A stretch of DNA of 62,616 nucleotides from Tannerellaceae bacterium (GTDB taxonomy: Bacteria; Bacteroidota; Bacteroidia; Bacteroidales; Tannerellaceae). Numbering within the stretch: the stretch's first letter is position 1; each line of letters opens with the position of its first letter. Below the pieces are notes generated by a model. It ran no database searches. It had not been told where the DNA came from and saw only the letters and a program-made list of their open reading frames with translations. A program made the translations under genes and the position numbers. The stretch spans positions 1 to 62,616 of the forward strand of contig JAISXD010000054.1 in the NCBI GenBank assembly GCA_031270665.1. Reading direction: 5' to 3'. Shown here one piece after another: positions 1 through 8,496 of the stretch.

Positions 1-26
1 TTCAACCTTTTCCCAATTCGCGGCTA

Positions 27-34
27 TACTTTTG
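27..34 (+). promoter_or_regulatory. candidate Bacteroidetes -7 box
   Basis: TACTTTTG fits the Bacteroidetes -7 consensus TAnnTTTG and lies 28 bases before the first gene. No clear -33 TTTG is visible upstream, partly because the window begins here. Confidence 0.4.
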
Positions 35-62
35 CAATGAAATTTTTAAAAACAAAGTCGTT

Positions 63-440
63 ATGAAAATTAAATCAATCATTTGTGCGCTTTTTATTTT
101 TTGCAGTATTTCAACTTCATTTGCCAAAAGAACAGGTTCTTGGCATTTCAATAATTTTGATGGAGCATATAAATCCTTACCAATCTTTTCATTATACGAA
201 GCAGTTATTGAAGACAATAAGATTCAATTAAATCTATCTTTCAGTCAAAACCTCGGTAATGTTATCATTAATGTAACAGATGTTTCAGGACGGACAATAC
301 ATACTCAAGTGGTCAACATCCAGAAAGGGGATACATATACGATTTACAATATGGACGGTTTTGAGGAGGACATGGAGTATTATGTTAATATTATCAATGG
401 CAATCAAAGCATGCTGATTGAATTCCCTGTTGAATTATAA
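63..440 (+). CDS. DUF3244-type small secreted protein
   Basis: The 125-residue product begins with a clear signal peptide (residues 1-21, hydrophobic core ALFIFCSIST, probable cleavage after SFA). The rest is a single small beta-rich domain with the pattern of DUF3244 proteins: a stretch on building ligand-like loops (NVIINVTDVSGRTIH), then a segment on cyclic turns and a C-terminal hydrophobic strand (SMLIEFPVEL). It is probably periplasmic or secreted. DUF3244 genes are common in Bacteroidales and often sit near C10 proteases, as here, where the next gene is one. A role as inhibitor or partner of the protease is inference; no catalytic residues are visible. Confidence 0.7.
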   Translation: MKIKSIICALFIFCSISTSFAKRTGSWHFNNFDGAYKSLPIFSLYEAVIEDNKIQLNLSFSQNLGNVIINVTDVSGRTIHTQVVNIQKGDTYTIYNMDGFEEDMEYYVNIINGNQSMLIEFPVEL

Positions 441-450
441 TTTTCGAACA

Positions 451-479
451 TTACGTTGCAGCGGTAGCGCTGTGCGTAA
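451..479 (+). terminator. interrupted hairpin between DUF3244 gene and protease gene
   Basis: The arms TTACG...CAGCG and CGCTG...CGTAA can pair around a four-base loop with an internal mismatch. There is no T-run after it, so it may be a weak terminator or processing site, or chance. Confidence 0.3.
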
Positions 480-509
480 CATATCAACTCCGTCTACCCG
501 TTTTTTATA

Positions 510-542
510 TTTGACCTGTTAATATGGGTTAAGATATATTTG
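510..542 (+). promoter_or_regulatory. candidate promoter for the C10 protease operon
   Basis: TTTG at 510-513 and TATATTTG at 535-542 are separated by 21 bases, close to the Bacteroidetes -33/-7 arrangement. A second TATATTTG lies at 506-513. The predicted leader is about 70 bases long. Confidence 0.45.
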
Positions 543-621
543 AAACATCATTCATTTTTAACAAGGATAACTTTTTAGATTTCATAATGAATATATTTAA
601 CATTCAAAAAATCAACAAACA

Positions 622-1863
622 ATGAAGAAAAAACAGCTATTATTATCAATGCTTTGTGTGGGATTGGCCTATTTTATCAGTTGCACACAAGAAATAGACG
701 TTAAAAACGAACTATCCCCCGAATCTGTGAACAATGACCCTGTAATTGAAATGATTCAGGCATTTGCAGACGAGGTGAGCGAGAATCAGGCAACCACAAG
801 ATCAGCCGGCGCCAATCCGTCAAAATTGACTGTCAGGGATGTGAAAACAGAAACGCTTGTTTTCAACATCGCCGGAGAGGCAGGAAAATTGAGAACAAAA
901 GCATCTGAAGATTTGAGCGCGGTATCCGTACAGTTAAAAACAGTTACCTTCAGCCAAAACGGCAAACAGGGTTTTTCTATCGCTTCAGACGACGAAAGGC
1001 TGAACATGATTTACGCTTTCACGGAAAGCGGAAGCCTTGCAGACACCGTTTATAATGTAGGGTTAAGCATTGCATTAGACAGGATTAATGAAGCATGCAG
1101 GCGTGGATTGATAGATTATTACAAAAATGAAGACATGCCTAAAACCAAAGCGACTATTTCCCATTTGGTTGTAAACAATCTAATCCCTACTGCATGGAAT
1201 CAGACTGCTCCTTACAATCTGAACGCTCCTGCCATAACATGTACAGAGCTTGGTAAGTTATATGCAGGGCGCGCTGCTGCCGGCTGTACGGCTATCGCTG
1301 TTGCGCAGGCTGTTGCTTACCTGTGCCCCCCGACCCTTTCTTCTACTTACAATCTTCCCTTTTTAAGGCAAACTACATTTGTAGATGGGGCAACCACCGG
1401 AACAGGAGTTAGTAATGTGGCGTCATTTGTCCGTTACATAGGAGACTGCGTTGGATCTTCTTATGGCTGTTCTACCGGGGCACGGATTAGGAATATCAGA
1501 GATGAGTTTGCCACATGGGGAATAAGCTATCATTTCGATGAGGATGAAAATGTAAATCTGGGAAGGACAGCAAAATATTTAAACCATGGCCTTCCAACTA
1601 TAACCAGAGGCGAAAGAAAAAGCCCACGCTCAGGACATGCCTGGCTTTGGACAGGAATAAGATGCGACCATACGGGAACAAAAGCAGACGGGGATTTTAA
1701 AGTGATAGCAAATACCGTACAGCTCTACTGCAACTGGGGATGGGGCCCGAACAGTGCCAATGGATGGTTTGCTAATTATGAACAGCCAGAGGCTAACATG
1801 CAACCGTATTTGGACAACAACGACCAGTTGTATGTATTAGGAACGTCTTTCGTAAGGCCGTAA
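622..1863 (+). CDS. C10 family cysteine protease (streptopain-like) lipoprotein
   Basis: The product is 413 residues. It has a lipoprotein signal with Cys21 (AYFISC), so it is likely exported and membrane anchored. Residues about 65-165 resemble the Spi_C10 inhibitory propeptide, including IASDDERL and an AF.ESGSL strand. The mature domain begins near AWNQTAPYN (191-199). The catalytic cysteine is Cys222 in AGCTAIAVAQ and the histidine is His339 in SGHAWLWTG; the NWGWG element (371-375) follows as in streptopain. All expected C10 residues are present, so it should be active. It is followed at short spacing by two small lipoproteins, as B. fragilis and B. thetaiotaomicron C10 genes are accompanied by small inhibitor genes. 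The substrate is unknown. Confidence 0.9.
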   Translation: MKKKQLLLSMLCVGLAYFISCTQEIDVKNELSPESVNNDPVIEMIQAFADEVSENQATTRSAGANPSKLTVRDVKTETLVFNIAGEAGKLRTKASEDLSAVSVQLKTVTFSQNGKQGFSIASDDERLNMIYAFTESGSLADTVYNVGLSIALDRINEACRRGLIDYYKNEDMPKTKATISHLVVNNLIPTAWNQTAPYNLNAPAITCTELGKLYAGRAAAGCTAIAVAQAVAYLCPPTLSSTYNLPFLRQTTFVDGATTGTGVSNVASFVRYIGDCVGSSYGCSTGARIRNIRDEFATWGISYHFDEDENVNLGRTAKYLNHGLPTITRGERKSPRSGHAWLWTGIRCDHTGTKADGDFKVIANTVQLYCNWGWGPNSANGWFANYEQPEANMQPYLDNNDQLYVLGTSFVRP

Positions 1864-1887
1864 TTTTTCACTAAATATATAAATAAG

Positions 1888-2319
1888 ATGAATAAGATAA
1901 TCAAATCAGTCATTTTGCTTTCAGGCATACTATTATTTCTGATAAGCTGCAAGGAAGATCTTGCCGAAGGTGGTCAGAGCTACCCGTTAGGCCTGGAAAC
2001 GCATCATTTGCTCTTGAAGAACGATGCGGCGGCGTCTGAAGTTCGTATAAAAAATACAGATTGGCGGATAGCAGGCATTGGAATGGATAGCGTCTTACAC
2101 CAAAACAGTTCTGCAATGGTAAGTGAAAACGGGAATTACTATCGCACATACCGTGATACAATGGTTATGGAGTGGATAGAACTTTCCAGAATTGACGATG
2201 GGCGTAAATTGAAAGTAAAACTCCAGCCCAATACTACCGGGAAAGAAAGAAGTTTTGAAGTCGTCTTTTTTGCCCCTTACCGTCATGACACCGCTCTGAA
2301 GATTACGCAACAGCCCTAA
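1888..2319 (+). CDS. small BACON-like lipoprotein, copy 1
   Basis: The 143-residue product has a lipoprotein signal with Cys21 (FLISC). The remaining 120 residues form one domain ending in a strand pattern N-x-TGKERSFEVVFF...LKITQQP, which is the typical end of BACON/immunoglobulin-like domains of Bacteroidetes surface proteins. It lies 24 bases after the protease gene and probably shares its transcript. Copy 2 follows directly and is clearly a duplicate. Because C10 proteases in related species are paired with small inhibitors, a protease-binding or protective role is possible, but this is inference. Confidence 0.75.
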   Translation: MNKIIKSVILLSGILLFLISCKEDLAEGGQSYPLGLETHHLLLKNDAAASEVRIKNTDWRIAGIGMDSVLHQNSSAMVSENGNYYRTYRDTMVMEWIELSRIDDGRKLKVKLQPNTTGKERSFEVVFFAPYRHDTALKITQQP

Positions 2320-2351
2320 GGCCCTCATTTTTCACTAAATATATAAATACG

Positions 2352-2783
2352 ATGAACAAGATAATCAAATCAGCCGTTTTGCTTTCAGGCATACTACTTC
2401 TGGCAAGCTGCAAAGACGATGACGCTCAGACAATATCAATGAGCCTGGAAACGCATCATTTGCTACTAAAGAACGATACGACATTCTCCGAAGTTCGCAT
2501 AGAAGGGACAGACTGGGCGATAAGCGGCGTTTTTATGGATGACAGTCTCCTATGGAACGATACGTATACAACGGGAGTAGATGAATACGGGGTTCAACTT
2601 TTCTGTTTGCATGATACGATGGTTGTTAAGTGGGTAGAACTTTCCAAAATTGAAGGCGGGCGTAAATTGAAAGTAAAACCCCAGCCCAATACTACAGGGG
2701 CAGAAAGAAGTTTAGAGGTTATCTTTTCTCCTCCCTATTCTTCTGTTAATGACACTTATCTGAAAATTACGCAACAGCCCTAA
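2352..2783 (+). CDS. small BACON-like lipoprotein, copy 2
   Basis: The 143-residue product is a paralogue of the preceding one: the same signal peptide (MNKIIKSAVLLSGILLLASC, lipid Cys20), the same LETHHLLLKND start of the mature domain and the same end (QPNTTGAERSLEVIFS...LKITQQP). The middle (about residues 45-90) is much more diverged and differs in acidic and aromatic residues. The leader is also duplicated, and a third leader copy without a gene follows. The conserved frame with divergent surface suggests the two copies bind different partners. Function is unknown. Confidence 0.72.
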   Translation: MNKIIKSAVLLSGILLLASCKDDDAQTISMSLETHHLLLKNDTTFSEVRIEGTDWAISGVFMDDSLLWNDTYTTGVDEYGVQLFCLHDTMVVKWVELSKIEGGRKLKVKPQPNTTGAERSLEVIFSPPYSSVNDTYLKITQQP

Positions 2784-3086
2784 GGCCATGATTTTTTACT
2801 AAATAATTCAAGTTGCTAGTTAAATTAATTAATGAGCGAGAGCTTGTTGTTTGTGCGGAAAGATGAAGATGATTATGTCTATTATCTACCTTGCGACATA
2901 CCCCTATAGGCGCACCATGAGGTATTTATTTCTTGAAAAAAACCATTATGACGCCTTCGGTAAACCGCTATAATGGTTTGGTAAAAACATTATAATGGTT
3001 TTTTGAAGACTATATAATGGTTTACCGAAGGCGTCGTAATGGTTTTTTTCCGTTTTGCTGATGAAAAATGAAACTAACAGAAATAA
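2784..3086. other. convergent intergenic region
   Basis: This gap between the lipoprotein gene and the MFS gene (both 3' ends) holds the leader remnant at 2791 and the 22-bp repeat cluster at 2941-3050. A 25-codon open frame at 2832-2909 is too short to support. Nothing else is recognisable. Confidence 0.6.
2941..3050. repeat. 22-bp repeat cluster with 25-bp inverted arms
   Basis: The motif TAATGGTTT begins at 2971, 2993, 3015 and 3037, exactly 22 bases apart, with different bases between the copies. An inverted copy (AACCATTA) opens the cluster at 2941. The outer arms 2941-2966 and 3019-3044 are reverse complements with one mismatch and share the core GACGCCTTCGGTAAACC. The transcript could fold into a long hairpin and might terminate either flanking gene, but the repeat periodicity is not explained by that. 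Confidence 0.85.
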
Positions 3087-4235
3087 CTACCTCTTCAATC
3101 CGGGGTAGAAGGTTAGCAGGTAGAGTACGCCGGCAGACATGATGAGTAAGGCTCCGCTCTGGTTTCCTGTCATGTCCGAGCAGACTCCCATCAGCAGGGG
3201 GAAGATTGTCCCGCCAAATAAGCCCATTACCATCAGGGCGGATACTTCGTTCTTCTTGCCGGGCATGCAGAGCAGCGCCCGCGATACGATGACAGGGAAG
3301 ATGTTCGCGTTTCCGAAACCCGTCAGGCCGATGCAGGCATAAATGAGAAGCCGGCTGTCTGCGAAGAATAATCCTCCGAAGCCGGCTGCCATGCATAGCA
3401 CGCTGACCAGGAAGAAGAGCTTTGACGGATACCTGGCCAGAACGAACGCCCCCAGCAGGCAGCCGCCCGTACGGAACAGGAAGTAAACGCTGGCGGCATA
3501 CCCGGCGGAGGCCAATGGCATATGCAGGCGTTCTATCAATAGCTTGGGGGCCGTTACATTGATTCCCACATCTATCCCTACGTGGCATATGATGCCCAGG
3601 AAAGAGAGGAGAATCAGTTTGTTGCCCAAAAGGGCAAAGCATTGGGCGAAGGTAGAGCTTCCTTCCTCTCCGCCTTTCTCTTCTGTTTGTGAAAAGCCCA
3701 GGCAGACAATCCCCAGGACCGCCACGGACATGAAGACGGGGAAGAGGTATTTCCAGTCTCCCAGCGACGCGGCTGCCCAGGCGGCAATAAGGGGAGCGGT
3801 AAAGGAAGCGATGGCCTTTACGAACTGGCCGAACGTCATGGAACTGGCCAGCCGTTCGTTGCTCACAATGCCGGAAAGCAACGGATTGAGGGATACCTGC
3901 ATCAACGTATTTCCGATACCCAGCAGGGAGAATGAAATAAGCATTGATGCAAACGAATAGCTGATTAGGGGAAGAAGCAGGGAGGCGATGGTTACCGCCA
4001 GGCTGATCAGCACGGTTTTACGACGCCCTATCCTGTTCATCAACAGGCCGGTAGGAACTGAGGCAATCAGGAACCAGAAGAAAACCATCGACGGGAACAG
4101 ATTGGCCAGCGTGTCCGACAGCTCAAAGTCTGCCTTTGCGTAATTGGTGGCGATTCCTACCAGGTCTACAAATCCCATCACAAAGAATGCCACCATGACG
4201 GGGAATAGTTTTCGGATCATATTCATCTCTTTCAT
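3087..4235 (-). CDS. MFS sugar transporter, probably fructose uptake
   Basis: The 382-residue product is almost entirely hydrophobic with about 12 membrane segments, and has the MFS loop signature between segments 2 and 3 (MNRIGRRKTVLISL). It resembles the fucose/hexose permease branch (FucP-like) of Bacteroidetes. Its start overlaps the fructokinase stop by 4 bases, so the two are translationally coupled. In the B. thetaiotaomicron fructan locus the equivalent position holds a fructose permease next to a fructokinase, which supports inner-membrane fructose import. The exact substrate is inferred from context. Confidence 0.85.
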   Translation of the reverse strand: MKEMNMIRKLFPVMVAFFVMGFVDLVGIATNYAKADFELSDTLANLFPSMVFFWFLIASVPTGLLMNRIGRRKTVLISLAVTIASLLLPLISYSFASMLISFSLLGIGNTLMQVSLNPLLSGIVSNERLASSMTFGQFVKAIASFTAPLIAAWAAASLGDWKYLFPVFMSVAVLGIVCLGFSQTEEKGGEEGSSTFAQCFALLGNKLILLSFLGIICHVGIDVGINVTAPKLLIERLHMPLASAGYAASVYFLFRTGGCLLGAFVLARYPSKLFFLVSVLCMAAGFGGLFFADSRLLIYACIGLTGFGNANIFPVIVSRALLCMPGKKNEVSALMVMGLFGGTIFPLLMGVCSDMTGNQSGALLIMSAGVLYLLTFYPGLKR

Positions 4236-5104
4236 ATTGTTTGTTTATCAGGATAGGGAGGCCAGGCTCCGTTTTTTGTGCAAACATACGCGGCAATGTC
4301 TACCGCTTTCTGATGGGCTTCCCGCAAGGAGCCGCCTGTCAATATAGAATAGACAAAGGCTCCCGAGAAAGCATCTCCGGCGCCTACCGTATCGGCAACC
4401 GTTACCTCAGGCGTCGGGATAGAAGACTTTTCCCCTTCGCCATAAATCGTACTGCATTTGCTTCCTTCCGTTAATATGAGGTAACGCAAGCGGCAGGTAT
4501 CCATAAACCAGCGGCAGATGGCGTCTGCATTGCCTTTGCGGCCGAACATCGGAGCTATCACTTCCAGTTCTTCGTCGTTAATCTTGAAGGCGTTGGCTTT
4601 CTCAAGGCAGGCCTCTATCAACTCCTTCGAATAATAATGCTGGCGCAGGTTTATATCAAAGAAGCGAAGCGTATTCTCCTGCGCATACGCAAGCAGGGCG
4701 CTTATGGTGTCACGGGATACGGGAGAGCGTTGCGCCAGGGTTCCGAAACAAATCGCATCCGCCCGTTTTACCAGGGCGATGGCTTCCTGCGCCGGCGGGA
4801 TGTAGTCCCACGCTACACTTTCTGTAATGGTGTAGGCGGGTATCCCGTCCGTAAGTTCCACTTTAACGCTTCCGGTAGGATGTCCGATGGTTTCTATACA
4901 GTGCCCGATGTGATTCTTGTCCAGCTCCCGGAGAATCTCCCTTCCGAAGGCATCGTTGCCTACGGCGCTGATGGCGTATCCTTCCGCTCCGAGCCGGCTG
5001 GCATGGTATACTAAGTTGACCGGCGCGCCTCCGGCTTTTTTCCCGCCGGGAAACATATCCCAGAGCAATTCTCCTATCCCTACTATTACCGGTCTTTTAT
5101 TCAT
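4232..5104 (-). CDS. fructokinase, PfkB family
   Basis: The 290-residue product is a PfkB/ribokinase-fold sugar kinase that phosphorylates cytoplasmic fructose. It has the N-terminal sugar-binding GGAPVN (25-30), DINLR (150-154) and the anion-hole and catalytic motif DTVGAGDAFSGAF (238-250) with base Asp244. Length is normal for fructokinases. It overlaps GH32 and MFS genes by 4 bases at each end, so import, release and phosphorylation of fructose are encoded in one coupled transcript. Confidence 0.9.
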   Translation of the reverse strand: MNKRPVIVGIGELLWDMFPGGKKAGGAPVNLVYHASRLGAEGYAISAVGNDAFGREILRELDKNHIGHCIETIGHPTGSVKVELTDGIPAYTITESVAWDYIPPAQEAIALVKRADAICFGTLAQRSPVSRDTISALLAYAQENTLRFFDINLRQHYYSKELIEACLEKANAFKINDEELEVIAPMFGRKGNADAICRWFMDTCRLRYLILTEGSKCSTIYGEGEKSSIPTPEVTVADTVGAGDAFSGAFVYSILTGGSLREAHQKAVDIAAYVCTKNGAWPPYPDKQTI

Positions 5105-6744
5105 CGTTGTTTCCAGACAGATTTCAGGGTATAAACTTTCAGGTCTTTTATTTCGATTGCATTTCCCCAGAAATGGTATCCTTCACGGTTGCTCCCCTGT
5201 GGCTTGCGTTCGATGCAATAGGAATAGGCGCCGTTATCGATGAATACTTCGACTGAGGTCTTGTCTATGATGACGTCGGCTGTGATTTCCATGCTTGTCA
5301 TGTCGGCGGGCGAGTAGAATACGCCGTTTACCTGATTGGAATTTAAGTCGTACCTCATCAGTTGCTGGCCGTAAAGGTTGAGGCCCGCATCGGTAGCGTG
5401 AGACAGCCTGAGGGTGAATTGCAGCCGCAGGCAGTCGGCATTGCCGTAAGGGGCAAGCAGTTCGTTTGCTTCTTTTGCCGGCAGGGTGGGGCGTTGAAGA
5501 ATAAGCGCCTGCAAGCGGTCGAACTCTTTCACCGGGCTGCTGAACAGGCGGGGGCCATCCTTTGTGGTGCGCAATTCGAGCGCCGTGGGGATAAGCATCT
5601 GCCCGTTGAACGGCATGCCCGGATGCGAAACGCGTCCCCAGGCCATCTGGATACGCCTCCCGTCTGCCGCGGGAATATTGGCAAACGTCTGCGCGGCATA
5701 GAGGGCTCCCGTCGTGTAGTAATATTTGCCGGTTTCGGGGGTGAAGGTCTTCCCGTTGAAAGCGCCTGTCATATAGGTTCCCGAGGCGCCGTACATTACC
5801 CACTTTTTGTTGTTTGCGTTGCCGTCTACCGGCAGTTCAAAGAGGGCGGGACATTCCCAGAAGCCGGTCACGTGGCTTTCGTATTGCCAGTCTTTCAGGT
5901 CCGGGGAGGTGTAGACGGAGTGCCCGTCGCGTTCGTTCAGTATCATCACCCATTCCCCGTTCGGCTCATAGCGGAATACGTACGGGTCGCGGGTGTCTTT
6001 GCTGTTCCATTTCTCTTTGGAGTCTATTACCGGGTTGGCTTCATACTTGGTAAAGGTTCTTCCCCTGTCTGTGCTGTAGGCGATGCACTGCACCTGCCTT
6101 TCGGGCGTATCTGCCGTATAGATGACAACCATTGCGGGCGTCCCCCCTTTATTGAAGCCGGCCGTATTCTGATAGTCTATGACTGCCGAACCGGAAAACA
6201 TCGTGCCCTGTCCGTCCGGGAAGAGCGCCGGGGGAAGCTCTTCCCAATGGATAAGGTCACGGCTTACGGCATGCCCCCAGTGCATGTTTCCCCAGTCGCG
6301 TTCGTAGGGGTTGTGTTGATAGAAGAGGTGGTATTCGCCTTCGTAGTAAACCAGCCCGTTGGGGTCGTTTATCCAGCCGCGCCTGGTGGTGAAATGCAGT
6401 TGCGGGCGGTTTGCCTCGCTGTACAGGGCTTCGTGGCCGGCTATTTCGTCGGCCTGGTAAATTTGTTCCAGTCCCTGTCCGTTGTAGGTAATTGTAAGTT
6501 CCCTGCCCTTCAGGGCGGATACGTCGCAGAACATCCAGTAATCGGCCAACCCCGGCGCCAGACGGATGTCAAAACTTCTCTCCGCCTTACCATCTACCTC
6601 AAAAACCATTACCGAACGGGGTATTTGATGGGATACGGGGAGGTTGAGATATTTCTTCGTTATTTTGATTGAAATATCTTTTGCATGTACGGCCGTTGCG
6701 GCCAACAATGCGTTAATGAATAGAAATAAATGTAGCAGCTTCAT
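5101..6744 (-). CDS. GH32 fructan hydrolase (levanase/inulinase type)
   Basis: The product cleaves terminal fructose from fructans or sucrose-like sugars. Starting at 6744 it is 547 residues with a signal peptidase I signal (MKLLHLFLFINALLAATAVHA) and no lipid cysteine, so it is probably periplasmic. Residues 25-110 form an extra N-terminal beta domain, then the five-blade propeller with nucleophile Asp127 in WINDPNG, RDP at 252-254 and acid/base Glu297 in WECPAL, then a C-terminal beta-sandwich. The open frame runs up to 6768, but that start lies inside the SusD gene and puts eight polar residues before the signal. It is the only glycoside hydrolase in the locus. Confidence 0.92.
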   Translation of the reverse strand: MKLLHLFLFINALLAATAVHAKDISIKITKKYLNLPVSHQIPRSVMVFEVDGKAERSFDIRLAPGLADYWMFCDVSALKGRELTITYNGQGLEQIYQADEIAGHEALYSEANRPQLHFTTRRGWINDPNGLVYYEGEYHLFYQHNPYERDWGNMHWGHAVSRDLIHWEELPPALFPDGQGTMFSGSAVIDYQNTAGFNKGGTPAMVVIYTADTPERQVQCIAYSTDRGRTFTKYEANPVIDSKEKWNSKDTRDPYVFRYEPNGEWVMILNERDGHSVYTSPDLKDWQYESHVTGFWECPALFELPVDGNANNKKWVMYGASGTYMTGAFNGKTFTPETGKYYYTTGALYAAQTFANIPAADGRRIQMAWGRVSHPGMPFNGQMLIPTALELRTTKDGPRLFSSPVKEFDRLQALILQRPTLPAKEANELLAPYGNADCLRLQFTLRLSHATDAGLNLYGQQLMRYDLNSNQVNGVFYSPADMTSMEITADVIIDKTSVEVFIDNGAYSYCIERKPQGSNREGYHFWGNAIEIKDLKVYTLKSVWKQR

Positions 6745-6757
6745 GTTGTTCGAATAG

Positions 6758-8485
6758 TTACCAGCCATAATTTTGTTGATATAGTTTCTTGCTAAAATTA
6801 ATCTGTTGTTTTGGAATAGGGAAATATTCGTCGCGATTTTTAGTAAATTTGGCTTCCGCCAGGTAGCTGTGACGCGTTTTCTCTACTTCCAGGTAAGCAT
6901 TTACGTATTCGGCGGCGATGCCCCAGCGTACCAGATCGAAAAAACGGAACCCTTCCATTGCGAACTCCAGCCGGCGCTCCCAACGCAGCGCTTCGCGGGC
7001 AAAATCCTGTGTCCAGGCGGGGCAGTTCTCTCCCGGCTTATACACATCCAGCCTGAACTTGCCGGTTGGTTCTCCCTGTACGTCCACCAATAGGGCCGTG
7101 CTTTTGCCGGCGCGTTCGCGGATGGCGTTGATCAAGGGTAAGGCTTCGGCCTGGCGGCCTGATTCTATCAGCGCTTCGGCCTGCCACAGCATAACGTCGT
7201 CCAGGCGAATCACGTCCCTGTTCTTGGCGCTCGACATAAACGGGTTTACCTTCTCAAAGCAGGGACAATCCGGCAGGACAACTTCTTTCAGCGACATGAA
7301 CGGCCCGTATACTTCGGGCTGGCGCGTCCATGATTCCTGGAAAATAAATTCGGGATCATACTTATAGGGCAATCCGGGTATCGCTATCGAATGATTGATG
7401 CGCGGGTCTACGTTGTGCGATAACAAGTCGTCGGGCGTAACGATGGATTCCTTATTGTAATCGGAGAACATGGGCAGGCCTTTATCGTCGGTCTTAAACG
7501 CATTTACCATATTTTGCGAGGGAGAATGGAAGCCGCAGCATCCGTATTCGCCATTCATCGGATAGTTCAGCATCGCTCCCCAGTCCAGGCGCCCGTGCAG
7601 GGTGCCGTCGTTCCTTGAAAATTGGATGGCGAAGATGGATTCCGGGCCGTTCTCTGTTTCGCACAGGAAATTGTCGGCAAAGTCTGCCGCCAGCCTGTAT
7701 TTGCCCGCATGGGTTATCCCGGCGGTCAGTTCGATTACTTCGTTGAGTTTTGCGCCGTTGATATTTACCACTTCGTGTTTTTCGTTTTGTTCGTAGGCTG
7801 CATACAGGAGTGTTTTGGCCAGGTAGGCTTTGGCCATCCATTGGTTGATACGTCCTGTGGCGCCGTTGTCTTCCGGCAGGTTTGCTACGGCATAGCGGAA
7901 CTCTTCAATAATCTTTTCCCACATTTCCTGGCTGGTATATGCTGTGTTCGACACGTTGATATATTCTTCGGGAGCTATGGTTTCGTCGATGAAAGGAATG
8001 TGCTTGAATAATATTTTGAGGTCGAACAGGTAGTGGGCGCGCAGGAAACGCATTTCCGCAGCCCGGGTGTTTTTGTCCGGATAGTCTGCTTCCGTTATCT
8101 GGTTTATGCGGCTCAGGGCGTTGTTCGCCCGGCTGATTGCCACATACTGGCGATACCATTTGCTGTCGAGGTAGCCTACATCGTCGCGCATGTACACGTA
8201 CGATTCCAGCAGGTGGAGGTCTCCCATGTCGCCGGTGCCGGCTCCGCCCTTATAGGCGTCGCCGCTCCGGAGGTCGCCATAGGGCCACAGGGCATTCACG
8301 CCGGAAACGTAGTTGTCGTTTCCCAGGTACGAATAGGCGGCGATAACCATCTTTTCTATATTTTCGGGCGTATTGAGCTGACTGTCGCTTAAGGCCCCTT
8401 TGGGGTTTTCGTCCAGGGAAGAATCACAGGCTGCCGATAGAAGGAACGAAACAGCCAGGTAGCATATGTTTTTGAATGTTTTCAT
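6758..8485 (-). CDS. SusD/RagB glycan-binding lipoprotein (fructan locus)
   Basis: The 575-residue product has a lipoprotein signal with Cys20 (LLSAAC) followed by the usual SusD start DSSLDENPKGALSD. The TPR-like N-terminal region and the C-terminal RagB/SusD block are visible (REALRWERRLEFAMEGFRFFDLVRWG near 500 and YFPIPKQQINFS near the end). It sits on the cell surface as the lid of the SusC transporter. It lies 11 bases after the susC-like gene and just before GH32. Fructan binding is inferred from neighbours. Confidence 0.93.
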   Translation of the reverse strand: MKTFKNICYLAVSFLLSAACDSSLDENPKGALSDSQLNTPENIEKMVIAAYSYLGNDNYVSGVNALWPYGDLRSGDAYKGGAGTGDMGDLHLLESYVYMRDDVGYLDSKWYRQYVAISRANNALSRINQITEADYPDKNTRAAEMRFLRAHYLFDLKILFKHIPFIDETIAPEEYINVSNTAYTSQEMWEKIIEEFRYAVANLPEDNGATGRINQWMAKAYLAKTLLYAAYEQNEKHEVVNINGAKLNEVIELTAGITHAGKYRLAADFADNFLCETENGPESIFAIQFSRNDGTLHGRLDWGAMLNYPMNGEYGCCGFHSPSQNMVNAFKTDDKGLPMFSDYNKESIVTPDDLLSHNVDPRINHSIAIPGLPYKYDPEFIFQESWTRQPEVYGPFMSLKEVVLPDCPCFEKVNPFMSSAKNRDVIRLDDVMLWQAEALIESGRQAEALPLINAIRERAGKSTALLVDVQGEPTGKFRLDVYKPGENCPAWTQDFAREALRWERRLEFAMEGFRFFDLVRWGIAAEYVNAYLEVEKTRHSYLAEAKFTKNRDEYFPIPKQQINFSKKLYQQNYGW

Positions 8486-8496
8486 GTCTGTAATTA

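Larger units (their letters stand above)
1863..2806 (+). repeat. 464-bp tandem duplication with a third leader remnant
   Basis: The AT-rich leader before copy 1 (1863-1885) recurs unchanged at 2327-2349 and in damaged form from 2791, each exactly 464 bases apart. The duplicated unit therefore covers leader plus lipoprotein gene, and the third leader copy marks the end of the second unit. Confidence 0.85.

Noticed and set aside
2832-2909. 25-codon open frame in the gap before the MFS gene
   Set aside because: It is too short, has no recognisable features and no separate support.
5362-6672. 436-residue plus-strand open frame
   Set aside because: It is antisense to the GH32 gene, which has all active-site motifs.
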